Source: Pseudomonas sp. GR 6-02 (GTDB lineage: Bacteria; Pseudomonadota; Gammaproteobacteria; Pseudomonadales; Pseudomonadaceae). Taken from it: DNA of 64,000 nucleotides. The notes beneath the pieces are model-generated. The model made no database searches. It was not told the origin of the DNA and was given only the letters and a program-made list of their open reading frames with translations. Shown here piece after piece: positions 54,704 through 63,373 of the stretch (position 1 is the first letter of the stretch; every line of letters starts with the position of its first letter). A program made the position numbers and the translations under genes. The stretch covers positions 2,985,001 to 3,049,000 of the forward strand of contig NZ_CP011567.1 in NCBI RefSeq assembly GCF_001655615.1, read 5' to 3'.

Positions 54704-55474
54704 ATGAACCAAGTACCGATCTTGCGGATCGACGCGATTGAAGTCCTGTATGAACAGGCCATCCTCGCGGTGTGCGGGGTATCGCTGGCGGTACCGCAAG
54801 GGCAGATCGTGGTGTTGCTGGGGGCCAACGGTGCCGGCAAGAGCACCACCTTGAAGGCCGCCTCCAATCTGGTGCGCGCCGAGCGGGGCGAGGTAGTGCA
54901 GGGGCGGATCCTCTATCGAGGCGAGGATGTCACCCGTAGCACGCCCCATAGCCTGGTGGCCAGTGGCCTGGTGCAGGTACTGGAAGGCCGGCATTGCTTT
55001 GCCCAACTGACAGTGGAAGAAAACTTGCTGACGGGTGCCTTTGCGCGTCAGGTGTCCCGCGGGCAACTGAAGGCCGATCTTGAGCGTATCTACAGCCAGT
55101 TTCCGCGCCTCAAGCTGCGGCGCAAAAGCCTGGCCGGCTACACCTCCGGCGGTGAACAGCAGATGGTTGCGCTCGGGCGGGCGCTGATGGCCCGGCCGCA
55201 GCTGGTATTGCTGGACGAACCTTCGATGGGCCTGGCACCGCAGATCGTCGAGGAGATCTTCGAGATCATCCAGCAGCTCAATCAGCGCGACGGCGTGAGC
55301 TTCCTGATTGCCGAGCAGAACATCAACCTGGCCCTGCGTTACGCCCAGTACGGCTACGTGCTGGAAAGCGGCCGGGTTGTCAGCGAAGGCACGACCGGGC
55401 AGTTGGCCGCGCGCAGTGATATTCAGGACTTCTATCTGGGGGGCGGGACAGCGGGTAAAGGAGCTGCTGCTTGA
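54704..55474 (+). CDS. Branched-chain-amino-acid-type ABC transporter ATPase (LivF-like)
   Basis: A 256-residue ATPase: Walker A GANGAGKSTTLKAASNL, signature YTSGGEQQMVALGRALM, Walker B LVLLDEPSMGLAP, and H-loop-type segment SFLIAEQNINLALRYA with Gln in place of His, which is normal for LivF. The spacer of 148 bases after the binding-protein gene holds no clear terminator, so it is probably the last gene of the operon. It is convergent with the sfnR-like gene, 10 bases apart. Confidence 0.88.
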   Translation: MNQVPILRIDAIEVLYEQAILAVCGVSLAVPQGQIVVLLGANGAGKSTTLKAASNLVRAERGEVVQGRILYRGEDVTRSTPHSLVASGLVQVLEGRHCFAQLTVEENLLTGAFARQVSRGQLKADLERIYSQFPRLKLRRKSLAGYTSGGEQQMVALGRALMARPQLVLLDEPSMGLAPQIVEEIFEIIQQLNQRDGVSFLIAEQNINLALRYAQYGYVLESGRVVSEGTTGQLAARSDIQDFYLGGGTAGKGAAA

Positions 55475-55484
55475 CCGCCACCAG

Positions 55485-56588
55485 TCAGATCGACAGGTTG
55501 ACCACTTTGACCGTCTGGGCGTCCTGTACCGGGCGGCGTTTGTTCACCACCAGTTCACCGACCTTGATCAGCATCGCGCGGGTGATGTTGCGACTCAGCC
55601 CCAGCAAGCTGGCGGTGTGCACCTGGTTGTAGTGGCAGAAGCGATAGGCCGCGCGCAACAGCGCTTCCTCGACCCGCTCGTGGAGGGCGCCGCTTTCTTC
55701 CTCGAACAGCTTCTTGAAGGCTTGCTGCAACAGGGCGTCGGCACTGTCGTCCTGGACGGTATTGCTGGCGTCCAGGCGTTCGATACGCAGGTTGGACAGG
55801 TGCAAGTCCTGGACGCGGATCAGATTGTTACGGCAGATCAGTAAGGTGTGGTGAATGACGTTTTCCAGCTCGCGAATATTGCCCGGCCATGAGTAATTCA
55901 CCAGCTTCTGTTCGGCTTCGGTATCCAGCACCACTTCGCCATAGCCCAGCCGACGACTGTACTCGGCGATGAAGTGGCGGATCAGCGGCAGGATGTCGCC
56001 CGGTCGCTCGCGCAGCGGGCTGAGTTCCAGGCTGACCACGTTTAGCCGGTAATAGAGGTCTTCGCGAAAGTGCCCGGCGTTGATGGCTTTTTCCAGCTGC
56101 ACGTTGGTCGCAGCCAGCACCCGTACATCGATTGGGATGCTTTTGCGTGAACCCAGGCGAACCACTTCACGCTCCTGCAGCACCCGCAGCAACTTGACCT
56201 GGATTGGCATCGGCAAGTCGCCGATTTCGTCGAGGAACAGCGTGCCGCCGTTGGCTTCCTCGAACCAGCCGGCTTTGGCGCTCAGGGCGCCGGTGAAGGC
56301 GCCTTTTTCGTGGCCGAACAGTTCGGCCTCCACCAAACTTTCGGAAAACGCGCCGCAGTTGACCGCGATAAACGGTTTGTTGCGACGAGCGCTGAGGTTG
56401 TGCAGGTGACGGGCCACCAGCTCCTTGCCGGTCCCGGTTTCGCCGATGATCAACACGCTGGCATCACTGGGCGCAACCTGTTGCAGGTGCGCCAGCAGCG
56501 CCTGTGATTTCGGGTCTTCGAAGACTTGCGCGGTGGCGCGTATCGAGGTGGCCAAGGCTGGTGAGGGCGGCAGCGTGAGTAGTTGCAT
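55485..56588 (-). CDS. sfnR: Sigma-54-dependent activator without sensor domain (SfnR-type)
   Basis: A 367-residue enhancer-binding protein consisting of an AAA+ domain almost from the start (LIIGETGTGKELVARHLH Walker A, GAFTGA loop in HEKGAFTGALSAKAGWFEEA, GGTLFLDEIGDLP Walker B, WPGNIRELENVI) and a Fis-type helix-turn-helix near the C-terminus (VHTASLLGLSRNITRAML). No receiver, GAF or other sensor domain is present, as in SfnR of Pseudomonas, which is active whenever it is made. It is the third gene of a sigma-54-promoted operon, so it may activate its own synthesis. It is the obvious candidate to bind the CTGTTG-N6-CAACAG sites. Confidence 0.85.
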   Translation of the reverse strand: MQLLTLPPSPALATSIRATAQVFEDPKSQALLAHLQQVAPSDASVLIIGETGTGKELVARHLHNLSARRNKPFIAVNCGAFSESLVEAELFGHEKGAFTGALSAKAGWFEEANGGTLFLDEIGDLPMPIQVKLLRVLQEREVVRLGSRKSIPIDVRVLAATNVQLEKAINAGHFREDLYYRLNVVSLELSPLRERPGDILPLIRHFIAEYSRRLGYGEVVLDTEAEQKLVNYSWPGNIRELENVIHHTLLICRNNLIRVQDLHLSNLRIERLDASNTVQDDSADALLQQAFKKLFEEESGALHERVEEALLRAAYRFCHYNQVHTASLLGLSRNITRAMLIKVGELVVNKRRPVQDAQTVKVVNLSI

Positions 56589-56596
56589 GGTCGGGC

Positions 56597-57784
56597 CTAT
56601 GAGTAAAAGGACGGAGTGGGCAGCGCCGTGTTGAGCGCCCAGTCACCCAGTTCATGGAGCTTGTAGTCCACGGGGTCGTGCAGGGTCTGGGTGCGCAGGT
56701 TGCGCCAGTGACGATCAAGGCGCAGCGCGGCATGGGTGGCGCGGGCGCCGGTCACTTCAAACAGGCTGCTGGTCAGGTCCAGGCCGGTGCGGGTGGCGGC
56801 GACCTTGGCGGTGGCAATGGCCAGGGCCAGTTGGCCACGTTCCTCGGCGGCGAGTTGGTGCTCCTTGCTCCAGGCTTGGTCGAGCAGGGCGTTGGCTCGT
56901 TCAGTGAGCAGGCGCACGCTTTCCAGCCCGACCCAGAATTCGCCGTAATGGCGCAGGACATAGGGGTCCTGATTGGCCTGGCTGACGTTGGCCTTGAACC
57001 AGGGGCGCGTTTCCTTGAGGGTGTAATCGCGGGCCTCTTCGAACGCGCCCTCGGCAATGCCGAGGAAGATATTGACGAAGGTCAGTTGGGCGATCAGCGG
57101 GCGCAGGCAGGCAAAGGGCGTGCTCAGCGGGCCGGGATCGAGCAGCAGCTCATTCTCTTCCACGCGCACCCGTTCGAAGGTGGCGCTGCCGCTGTCGGTC
57201 TGCCGTTGGCCGATGTTGTCCCAGTCGCCGTGCAAGGTGATGCCGGTGCGGTGGCTGGGAATGGCGGCGATCAACAGCTTGCCGCTGGTGGATTCATCCA
57301 GTGCCGAGGCAATCAGCATTTCCGAATCGGCGGAGCCGGAGCAGAAACTCTTGCGCCCGGAAAACTCGCGATAGCCGGCAAACTTTTTCGACAGGGTGCG
57401 GGTGTCCAGCGGGTTAAGGGCATTACCCCAGAACCAGTTGTTGCGCGCGGTCTGTTCAAACCAGGGCTGCCACTGTTCGGGCCGGGAAAACAGCCGCACC
57501 GTGGCCAGCATCAAGTGCTGGAAGCCGAACACGTGGGCGATCGAGCTGTCGATCCTGGCGAATTCGCGCACCACTTCCAGGGTGTCGCTCCAGCTGGCGC
57601 CAAGGCCACCGTATTGCTGGTCAATTTTCATCGCCAGCAGACCGCTACGGCGCAACTCGTCGCGCTCGGCTTTCGGCGTGCCGCCCAGATGGTCGCGTTC
57701 GGCGGCGGTTCGGGAAAACTCGGCGGCGAGCGTCCGAGCGATCTGCAGCGGGGTTTCAAGTTTGGATGTATGGATAGCGGTCAC
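56597..57784 (-). CDS. Acyl-CoA-dehydrogenase-fold flavin monooxygenase (DszC/SfnB-like)
   Basis: A 395-residue protein of the acyl-CoA dehydrogenase/DszC fold: LLAMKIDQQYGGLGASWSDTLEVVREFARIDSSIAHV in parts, WGNALNPLD, FSGRKSFCSGSADSEMLIASA, GDWDNIGQRQTDSGSATFERV (flavin region) and ALRLDRHWRNLRTQTLHDPVDYK. It probably oxidises a sulfinate or sulfide using FMNH2 from the neighbouring reductase. I start at GTG 57784 (GAGGAA upstream). It lies between the reductase and sfnR-like genes, with spacings of 10 and 8 bases. Confidence 0.82.
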   Translation of the reverse strand: MTAIHTSKLETPLQIARTLAAEFSRTAAERDHLGGTPKAERDELRRSGLLAMKIDQQYGGLGASWSDTLEVVREFARIDSSIAHVFGFQHLMLATVRLFSRPEQWQPWFEQTARNNWFWGNALNPLDTRTLSKKFAGYREFSGRKSFCSGSADSEMLIASALDESTSGKLLIAAIPSHRTGITLHGDWDNIGQRQTDSGSATFERVRVEENELLLDPGPLSTPFACLRPLIAQLTFVNIFLGIAEGAFEEARDYTLKETRPWFKANVSQANQDPYVLRHYGEFWVGLESVRLLTERANALLDQAWSKEHQLAAEERGQLALAIATAKVAATRTGLDLTSSLFEVTGARATHAALRLDRHWRNLRTQTLHDPVDYKLHELGDWALNTALPTPSFYS

Positions 57785-57794
57785 AGGCTGTTCC

Positions 57795-58358
57795 TCAGGC
57801 TGTTTTCCGCAGGTCGGCGGCATTGGCGGTGAACAGCGGTGCGGCCCGTTCGACTGCCAGGCGGATGCGTGTTTTCAGCGCTTCGCTGCTGATCTGGTAA
57901 TTCGTGAAATCGGCCTCCGAGGCATACACGCCCAGGGGTAGGGTCACCGACTGGAAGAAGCTGAACAGCGGGCGCAACTGGTGATCGATTACCAGCGCAT
58001 GCCGGTCGCTGCCACCGGTGGCGGCCAGCAACACCGGGGTATCGATCAATGCGTCCTGGCCAATCAGGTCGAACAGGTGCTTGAACTGGCCCGGGTAGGC
58101 ACCACGGTAGACCGGTGCGGCCACCACCAGCAGATCCGCCGACTCAATCGCACTCAACTCGTACTCAACAGTTTCCGGCAGCTCCCGACGGGATATGGCG
58201 CTGCCCAGCGGGCGGACAATGTTACCCAGCTCGATGATGCGGCTTTCGATTGGCAGGTACTGGCTCAGCTCAGCAACGATGGCTTGGACCAGTACCAGGG
58301 TGCGTGACGGACGATAGGTTCCACCGGAAACGGCGACGACTTTAAGTGGAGTGCTCAT
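57795..58358 (-). CDS. NADPH-dependent FMN reductase (MsuE-like), second copy
   Basis: A 187-residue flavodoxin-fold reductase: LKVVAVSGGTYRPSRTLVLVQAIV, SADLLVVAAPVYRGAYPGQFKHLFDLI and PVLLAATGGSDRHALVIDHQLRPLFSFF. It is closely related to the copy at 47426. It feeds FMNH2 to the co-encoded monooxygenase and probably to the divergent MsuD-type enzyme. First gene of the leftward sigma-54-promoted operon; the ATG at 58358 gives the usual MSTPLKVVAVSG start. Confidence 0.88.
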   Translation of the reverse strand: MSTPLKVVAVSGGTYRPSRTLVLVQAIVAELSQYLPIESRIIELGNIVRPLGSAISRRELPETVEYELSAIESADLLVVAAPVYRGAYPGQFKHLFDLIGQDALIDTPVLLAATGGSDRHALVIDHQLRPLFSFFQSVTLPLGVYASEADFTNYQISSEALKTRIRLAVERAAPLFTANAADLRKTA

Positions 58359-58400
58359 GGGGTCTGTTCCTGTTCGAGTTGCGGGATGTGCAGCCATCAG

Positions 58401-58416
58401 AGCAAGAGTTGTTCCA
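58401..58416 (-). promoter_or_regulatory. Sigma-54 promoter for the reductase-monooxygenase-sfnR operon
   Basis: On the minus strand TGGAACAACTCTTGCT matches the -24/-12 consensus with GG and GC ten bases apart. It lies 43 bases upstream of the reductase ATG. Confidence 0.8.
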
Positions 58417-58450
58417 TGGTTAAAATAACTATAAAAAACAATAAGTTAGT

Positions 58451-58544
58451 CTGTTGCTTGGTCTCGACTGCTGTTGTCTGGGCAGATAACTGTTGAGCGA
58501 CTGTTGCGTGAGCAGCAATGGCGCTGCTGTTTGTCGGGCAACAC
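58451..58544. promoter_or_regulatory. Cluster of putative SfnR half-sites
   Basis: Four CTGTTG elements (58451, 58471, 58490 and 58501, first bases) plus imperfect palindromes CTGTTG-N6-CAGCAA (58501-58518) and CTGTTT-N6-CAACAC (58527-58544) lie upstream of the leftward sigma-54 promoter. This is where an enhancer-binding protein would act. The rest of 58545-58993 holds the palindrome and promoter below and no gene. Confidence 0.55.
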
Positions 58545-58736
58545 TGTGGCATCCATGAATTGAATGTAAGTGATCTAAAAAACATCTAATAAATACTTTT
58601 TGGTTATTAGCTTAAGGCTTTGTCGGGCTGTCAGTGCCAGGGGAGCAGCTTTTGGCAGGCTTTAGCCGGCCGAAATCAGTGGGTAATGTCTCTCGGATCG
58701 GCCAAGTGTTGCTCAGACAATAGCGGTTCAACATCA

Positions 58737-58754
58737 CTGTTGGGTGGGCAACAG
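58737..58754. promoter_or_regulatory. Putative SfnR activator site
   Basis: CTGTTG-GGTGGG-CAACAG, extendable to CACTGTTG and CAACAGTG arms, is the same palindrome and spacer as at 47256-47273. It lies about 98 bases upstream of the -24 element of the rightward promoter at 58852. Confidence 0.65.
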
Positions 58755-58851
58755 TGGGTGGACCAAAGCGCATGGCATTCACCTTCCACCGTCGCCGCTC
58801 AGGTGGTTGTGCACGCTGCCTGCAGCCCGCAACGCAGGGTTTCAGGGCTTC

Positions 58852-58867
58852 TGGTATGGCTCTTGCT
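58852..58867 (+). promoter_or_regulatory. Sigma-54 promoter for the msuD-amidohydrolase operon
   Basis: TGGTATGGCTCTTGCT matches the -24/-12 consensus with GG and GC ten bases apart and a perfect TTGC. It lies 127 bases upstream of the monooxygenase ATG at 58994. Confidence 0.78.
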
Positions 58868-58993
58868 CAGGCACCTGACTCTCCAGCAACAGTGCTGATC
58901 AGGGCGCCACAGAGTGCTCGCTTCCTATATCTGCCGGCCGATGTGCCGTGCGCCTTGTGATCCAGCCCTGTATAACTCCCTGAGGCCCGTACC

Positions 58994-60133
58994 ATGAATT
59001 TGGATATTTTCTGGTTTCTCCCCACCTCCGGTGACACCCGCTACCTGGGTAAGTCCGAGTCCGGCCGCCCGGCCACCAACCAGTACATGCGGCAGATTGC
59101 TGTGGCTGCGGAAAGCCTTGGCTACGACGGCCTGTTGATTCCCACCGGCAGCAGTTGTCTTGATCCCTGGGTCACCGCTGCCAGCCTGGTACCAGTGACC
59201 AGCCGGATTAAATTGTTGGTGGCCTTGCGCACGTCAATCAGCAGCCCGACCGTAACGGCACGTCAGGCTGCCAGCCTCGACCAGGCCCTGGGTGGGCGCC
59301 TGCTGCTCAACGTGGTCCCCGGTGGCGATGCGGCCGAGCTGGCCGCCGAGGGCGTGTACCTCAAGCACGATGAGCGCTATGAGGCCGCCGATGAGTTCCT
59401 CACCGTCTGGCGTCGGGTATTGCAGGGTGAAACGGTCGACTTCGAGGGCAAGCACATCCATGTGAAGCGGGCGCAGAATTTCTTCCCGCCGGTGCAGAAG
59501 CCCTATCCGCCGCTGTACTTCGGTGGCTCTTCGCCGGCCGCCCACGAGCTGGCCGCCAAACACGTGGACACCTACCTGACCTGGGGCGAGCCACCGGCCG
59601 CGGTGGCCGAGAAGATCGGCGATGTACGTACCCGCGCCGCGAAGCACGGCCGCACAGTGCGTTTTGGCGTACGTCTGCACGTGATCGTGCGTGAAACCAA
59701 CGAGCAAGCCTGGGCCGCTGCCAACGAACTGATTCAGTACCTGGACGACGAGACCATCGCCCAGGCCCAGGCCAACTACGCGACCATGGACTCCGAAGGC
59801 CAGCGCCGCATGGCTGCGCTGCACGGTGGCTGTCGCGATCAGCTGGAAGTCAGTCCCAACCTGTGGGCCGGTGTCGGCCTGGTGCGCGGCGGTGCCGGTA
59901 CTGCCTTGGTCGGTGACCCGCAGACCGTCGCCGCCCGGCTGCAGGAATACGTCGACCTCGGCGTCGACAGCTTCGTGCTCTCAGGTTATCCGCACCTGGA
60001 AGAGGCCTACCGCTTCGCCGAACTGGTGTTCCCGTCGTTGCCCGGTAAACAGGCGGTGACCGTCAATGAGGTGCTCACGGGCGGAGCCTTCGATGTGCGA
60101 GCCAAGACCAAACAAGAGGAAACCGCGGTATGA
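58994..60133 (+). CDS. FMNH2-dependent alkanesulfonate/methanesulfonate monooxygenase (MsuD/SsuD type)
   Basis: A 379-residue luciferase-like monooxygenase: [17 protein letters not shown] at the N-terminus (SsuD hallmark), [88 protein letters not shown] and [15 protein letters not shown]. It desulfonates alkanesulfonates to aldehyde and sulfite. In this context methanesulfonate is the likely substrate, which would complete dimethylsulfone degradation. SsuD and MsuD cannot be told apart by eye. It overlaps the next gene by four bases. Confidence 0.88.
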   Translation: MNLDIFWFLPTSGDTRYLGKSESGRPATNQYMRQIAVAAESLGYDGLLIPTGSSCLDPWVTAASLVPVTSRIKLLVALRTSISSPTVTARQAASLDQALGGRLLLNVVPGGDAAELAAEGVYLKHDERYEAADEFLTVWRRVLQGETVDFEGKHIHVKRAQNFFPPVQKPYPPLYFGGSSPAAHELAAKHVDTYLTWGEPPAAVAEKIGDVRTRAAKHGRTVRFGVRLHVIVRETNEQAWAAANELIQYLDDETIAQAQANYATMDSEGQRRMAALHGGCRDQLEVSPNLWAGVGLVRGGAGTALVGDPQTVAARLQEYVDLGVDSFVLSGYPHLEEAYRFAELVFPSLPGKQAVTVNEVLTGGAFDVRAKTKQEETAV

Positions 60134-60981
60134 AAGTGATCGACATGCGCTGCCGCCCGGCCTATCTGCACGATTTCTTTGGCGCCAACCCGGGCTCGGC
60201 GGGCTACGCCACCGCGCGCTGGCTGAATCGCCGCGTCGGAGCTCGCGGCAGCGACGAGCATTTTGCCCGCTCGCTGACGCCAGAGGGCTTTATTGCCGAA
60301 GTCCGAGAAGCCGGTTTGAGCCAGGCGGTGGTGGTGGGGCGACACACCCCTGGGCAACACCTGCCGAATGATTTCATCCACGAAATCACCCATCCCCATC
60401 AGGAGCTGCTGGGTATCGCCGGGGTTGACCCGACGCTGCAGGGTATCGATGGCGCTATTGCCGAAATCGACCGGGTGATTGATCAACTCGGTCTGGTCGG
60501 TATCGGCCTGGAGCCGGGTTTCGCCGCGCCGGCACGGCATCCGGATGACCCGCTGTACTTTCCCCTCTACGAACACTTGTCGCGCCGTGGCATTGCGCTG
60601 TTCCTGATGAGCGGACCGACCACGCCGGATCCGGCCTTCAACGACCCTGGCCGCCTGGCAGCGGTGGCACGAGCGTTTCCCGAACTGAAAATAGTCTGTT
60701 ACCACGGCTACTGGCCGAATGTGGCGCAACTGCTGGGCGTAGCTTTTCGCTATGAAAACATCTTCGCCGTGCCAGACATGTACCTGTTCCTGCCGGGCAG
60801 CGAGGCCTTTGTCGCAGCAGCCAATGGCTTTCTGGGCGACCAACTGTTGTTTGGCTCGTCCTACCCGTTCCGGCCGATCCGCCAGTCGATCGAGGATTTT
60901 CAGGCGCTGGGGTTCAAGGATCAGGTGCTGGATAAGTTGCTTTATGGGAATGCGGCGCGGTTGTTAGGGTTGAGGAGGTAG
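60130..60981 (+). CDS. Amidohydrolase-2-fold protein lacking canonical metal ligands
   Basis: A 283-residue TIM-barrel protein related to amidohydrolase family 2 (ACMSD-like): [61 protein letters not shown] and [19 protein letters not shown]. The N-terminal metal motif, usually DxHxH, reads DMRCRP, and the late catalytic Asp in the usual GSDYP reads GSSYP. Only one likely ligand His (CYHGYWPN) remains, so the metal site looks lost or changed. It is coupled to the monooxygenase gene (ATGA overlap) and shares its sigma-54 promoter. Confidence 0.78.
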   Translation: MKVIDMRCRPAYLHDFFGANPGSAGYATARWLNRRVGARGSDEHFARSLTPEGFIAEVREAGLSQAVVVGRHTPGQHLPNDFIHEITHPHQELLGIAGVDPTLQGIDGAIAEIDRVIDQLGLVGIGLEPGFAAPARHPDDPLYFPLYEHLSRRGIALFLMSGPTTPDPAFNDPGRLAAVARAFPELKIVCYHGYWPNVAQLLGVAFRYENIFAVPDMYLFLPGSEAFVAAANGFLGDQLLFGSSYPFRPIRQSIEDFQALGFKDQVLDKLLYGNAARLLGLRR

Positions 60982-61093
60982 CCTTGAATCGACGCCAGCC
61001 GTTTCGACGGACGCCCAATCGGGCTATAGAAGTCGGCGAGGTAATGGCGCGGGTCGCCCAGCAGCGCGTTGACGCCGACGGCAATTGGCTGTG

Positions 61094-61402
61094 TCAAACC
61101 GATGGAAAGATCCAGGACAAGGCGCCTTGAGCGATAAGCTGTTGGCGAGCCTCCCATTGGCGCAACAGCCTGTCGCGGCAGGCCAGGCGCTCGTTCAGTT
61201 CGGCGACTTCCAGGCTCAGTGCGCGCACCTCGTCTTTCTGCATCCGACGCTCTTGCAGCAATTGCTCGACGCTGGTCAGGATGCGTCGCAACAACGGGTT
61301 GTTCGACGACAACGGCGTGCTCGCCTGGTCAGGCTGGTCCAGTCTGTCGGCGAGCGGAGCCAATACCCAGTGGGTTGTCCGGCTAAAAAAAACATGGAGC
61401 AC
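61094..61402 (-). CDS. Small coiled-coil protein downstream of nitrile hydratase activator
   Basis: A 102-residue hypothetical protein starting at a GTG two bases after the activator stop, so translational coupling is likely. Residues about 40-85 (LLRRILTSVEQLLQERRMQKDEVRALSLEVAELNERLACRD, quoted in outline) are strongly helical with heptad spacing. No family was recognised. No good ribosome binding site is seen apart from AGGTAG. It could be a real third accessory gene of the nitrile hydratase operon. Confidence 0.5.
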   Translation of the reverse strand: MLHVFFSRTTHWVLAPLADRLDQPDQASTPLSSNNPLLRRILTSVEQLLQERRMQKDEVRALSLEVAELNERLACRDRLLRQWEARQQLIAQGALSWIFPSV

Positions 61403-61404
61403 CT

Positions 61405-62673
61405 CTACCTGAGTGAAGTGATGTCAGCCGCCAGGGGCTGCGGTGGACGTACCGACAACGACTGCGAATCAAACACTGTCGCCCCCGGCAGGGCTTGCCA
61501 GGCCAGTGGGCCGGCGGCGATTTCCCGGGTACTGAGCAGGCAGTGGTCAAGCTCGCGCTGTAAAACCTCGGTGTCGAGGCCCTGGCCGATGAACACCAAT
61601 TCCTGGCGACAATCACCGACCACGTTGTCCCACTTGGCCATGATGCTCTGGAGCCGGTATTCATCCCGTGGCCATTGCGACGGTTCGATAAAGTTCCACC
61701 AGTGGCCGACATAGTCCCACTGGAACTGCCCGCCGCTCTGCACCAGCATGCCGGTTTCCAGGTGCCGGCTGGCGAGCCAGAAATAGCCTTTGCTGCGCAA
61801 CAGCCGTCCGTTGCGCCAGGGGCGCTGGAGAAAGTCGAGCAAGCGCTGTGGGTGAAAGGGTGTCCGCTCACGGTAGACCCAGGATGTCACACCGTAGGTG
61901 TCCGCTTCGGAGGCTGGCGCGTCGGTCGCCTCCATTTTCCTCATCCAGCCCGGCGACGCGGCAAGGCTGGGTAAATCAAACAGATGGGTGCCGAGGATGC
62001 TCGACAGCGCGACTTGACCGTGGGTCATCGGCAGGATCCGCGCGCCGGGGTTCAGGCCGGCGAGAATGGCGTGCAGTGCCTGGTAACCGGCGTCATCGAT
62101 CAGGTCCAGTTTGTTGACGAGAATAACGTTGGCGTACTCCACCTGCTCGATCAGAAGGTCGGCCAGATGGCGCTCCGGCGCGTCTTCCATGGCATCCGCA
62201 CGGGCCACGGTATCCGGCGACTCGAGCAGCGCCTGAAACTGGCTGCCATCGACCACCGTCACCAAGGTGTCCAGGCGTGCCAGTTCGCTGAGGCTGAAGC
62301 CTTCGGTGTCAAGGAAGGCGAACGTCTCCGCCACCGGCATCGGCTCGGAGATCCCGGTGGATTCAATGAGCAGGTAGTCGAAACGCTGCTGACGTGCCAG
62401 ATCACTGATCTGCTCCAGCAAATCGGCGCGCAGTGTGCAGCAAATACAGCCGTTGCTCATCTCGATTAACTCATCGCGACCACGGTGCAGCGACACGTCG
62501 CGCTGCACCGCTTCGGCATCGATGTTGACTTCGCTCATATCGTTGACGATGACCGCGACTCTCAGGCCTTCGCGATTGCGCAGGATATGGTTCAGCAGGG
62601 TGGTTTTGCCGGCACCGAGGAAGCCCGAAAGGACCGTCACCGGCAGTCGGCCCGCCTGGGCGCCGTCAATCAT
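61405..62673 (-). CDS. Nitrile hydratase activator, CobW/P47K-type GTPase
   Basis: A 422-residue G3E GTPase: Walker [18 protein letters not shown], metal motif [16 protein letters not shown] (CxCC), [10 protein letters not shown] guanine specificity, and a C-terminal CobW domain ([31 protein letters not shown] in part). Its length and position directly after the beta subunit match the P47K activator needed to insert iron into Fe-type nitrile hydratases. The ATG overlaps the beta-subunit stop by four bases. Confidence 0.9.
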   Translation of the reverse strand: MIDGAQAGRLPVTVLSGFLGAGKTTLLNHILRNREGLRVAVIVNDMSEVNIDAEAVQRDVSLHRGRDELIEMSNGCICCTLRADLLEQISDLARQQRFDYLLIESTGISEPMPVAETFAFLDTEGFSLSELARLDTLVTVVDGSQFQALLESPDTVARADAMEDAPERHLADLLIEQVEYANVILVNKLDLIDDAGYQALHAILAGLNPGARILPMTHGQVALSSILGTHLFDLPSLAASPGWMRKMEATDAPASEADTYGVTSWVYRERTPFHPQRLLDFLQRPWRNGRLLRSKGYFWLASRHLETGMLVQSGGQFQWDYVGHWWNFIEPSQWPRDEYRLQSIMAKWDNVVGDCRQELVFIGQGLDTEVLQRELDHCLLSTREIAAGPLAWQALPGATVFDSQSLSVRPPQPLAADITSLR

Positions 62674-63332
62674 GCGTTCACCGCTTTTGCGCTGGGCGCC
62701 TTGTCGAGGTAGCTTTCAAAAAGATCGACCACCACGAAACCATCGTCCGCCGCGTCGCCCCAAAGGTCTTTCACACGAAATTCGACGTGGTAGGTCGGCT
62801 GATGCGCCGCGCTCACATCGCCATGGCCGATGGCATCCGGGAAGGGCCACTGTTCTGACGTGCGGTGCAGGATCACGCCTTCCTTGCCGCGTACGTAGGC
62901 CGGCATGCGGATATGCCCGGCCACATATTCGTCGCGAACGACCACCCGATCGCCCACCTCGAAGGGGGGCCGACCGGTGATCGCCTGGCGACCGCCCGCG
63001 TGGGCGGGGTTCGCCAGCTTGAAGTGAGAGCCTAGGGCCTCATCAAGTTCTGCCTGGGTAATCACGCCTGTTTCTACCAGCAGGGTCGCGGTGGCGATGA
63101 TGTAGCGCTCGTAGTATTGCGTGCCGACATGTTGGCGAACATCCAGGCGTTCGACGGCGTGGCGCACTTCGTCGACGCTGAATTTTTTCAGGTGATCGAC
63201 GCCGATGAACATCAAGCTGTAGGCCAGGTGTTCCCAGTCCTGCTTGAACACCTGTTTGTAGCTCAGGCTATTGATGGTGTGCGGGACTTTGCCAAAGCCT
63301 TGAAAACCGCCGAGATCGTGAAAGCCATCCAT
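62670..63332 (-). CDS. Nitrile hydratase beta subunit
   Basis: A 220-residue beta subunit: [20 protein letters not shown] at the start (family hallmark), [36 protein letters not shown], and the C-terminal SH3-like domain [29 protein letters not shown]. It forms the alpha-beta heterodimer around the metal site and contributes arginines that contact the modified cysteines. The order alpha, beta, activator is that of iron-type clusters in Pseudomonas and Rhodococcus. Confidence 0.94.
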   Translation of the reverse strand: MDGFHDLGGFQGFGKVPHTINSLSYKQVFKQDWEHLAYSLMFIGVDHLKKFSVDEVRHAVERLDVRQHVGTQYYERYIIATATLLVETGVITQAELDEALGSHFKLANPAHAGGRQAITGRPPFEVGDRVVVRDEYVAGHIRMPAYVRGKEGVILHRTSEQWPFPDAIGHGDVSAAHQPTYHVEFRVKDLWGDAADDGFVVVDLFESYLDKAPSAKAVNA

Positions 63333-63373
63333 TGTGAATACCTCTGAAAAGTGAAAGAAACCCAGCGCCCTGG

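Noticed and set aside
60942..61157. A 71-codon minus-strand frame (ALLGDPRHYLADFYSPIGRP)
   Set aside because: It has protein-like wording and fills the gap after the small coiled-coil gene, but it overlaps both neighbours, has no ribosome binding site and matches no family I know. It might be the tail of a decayed gene.
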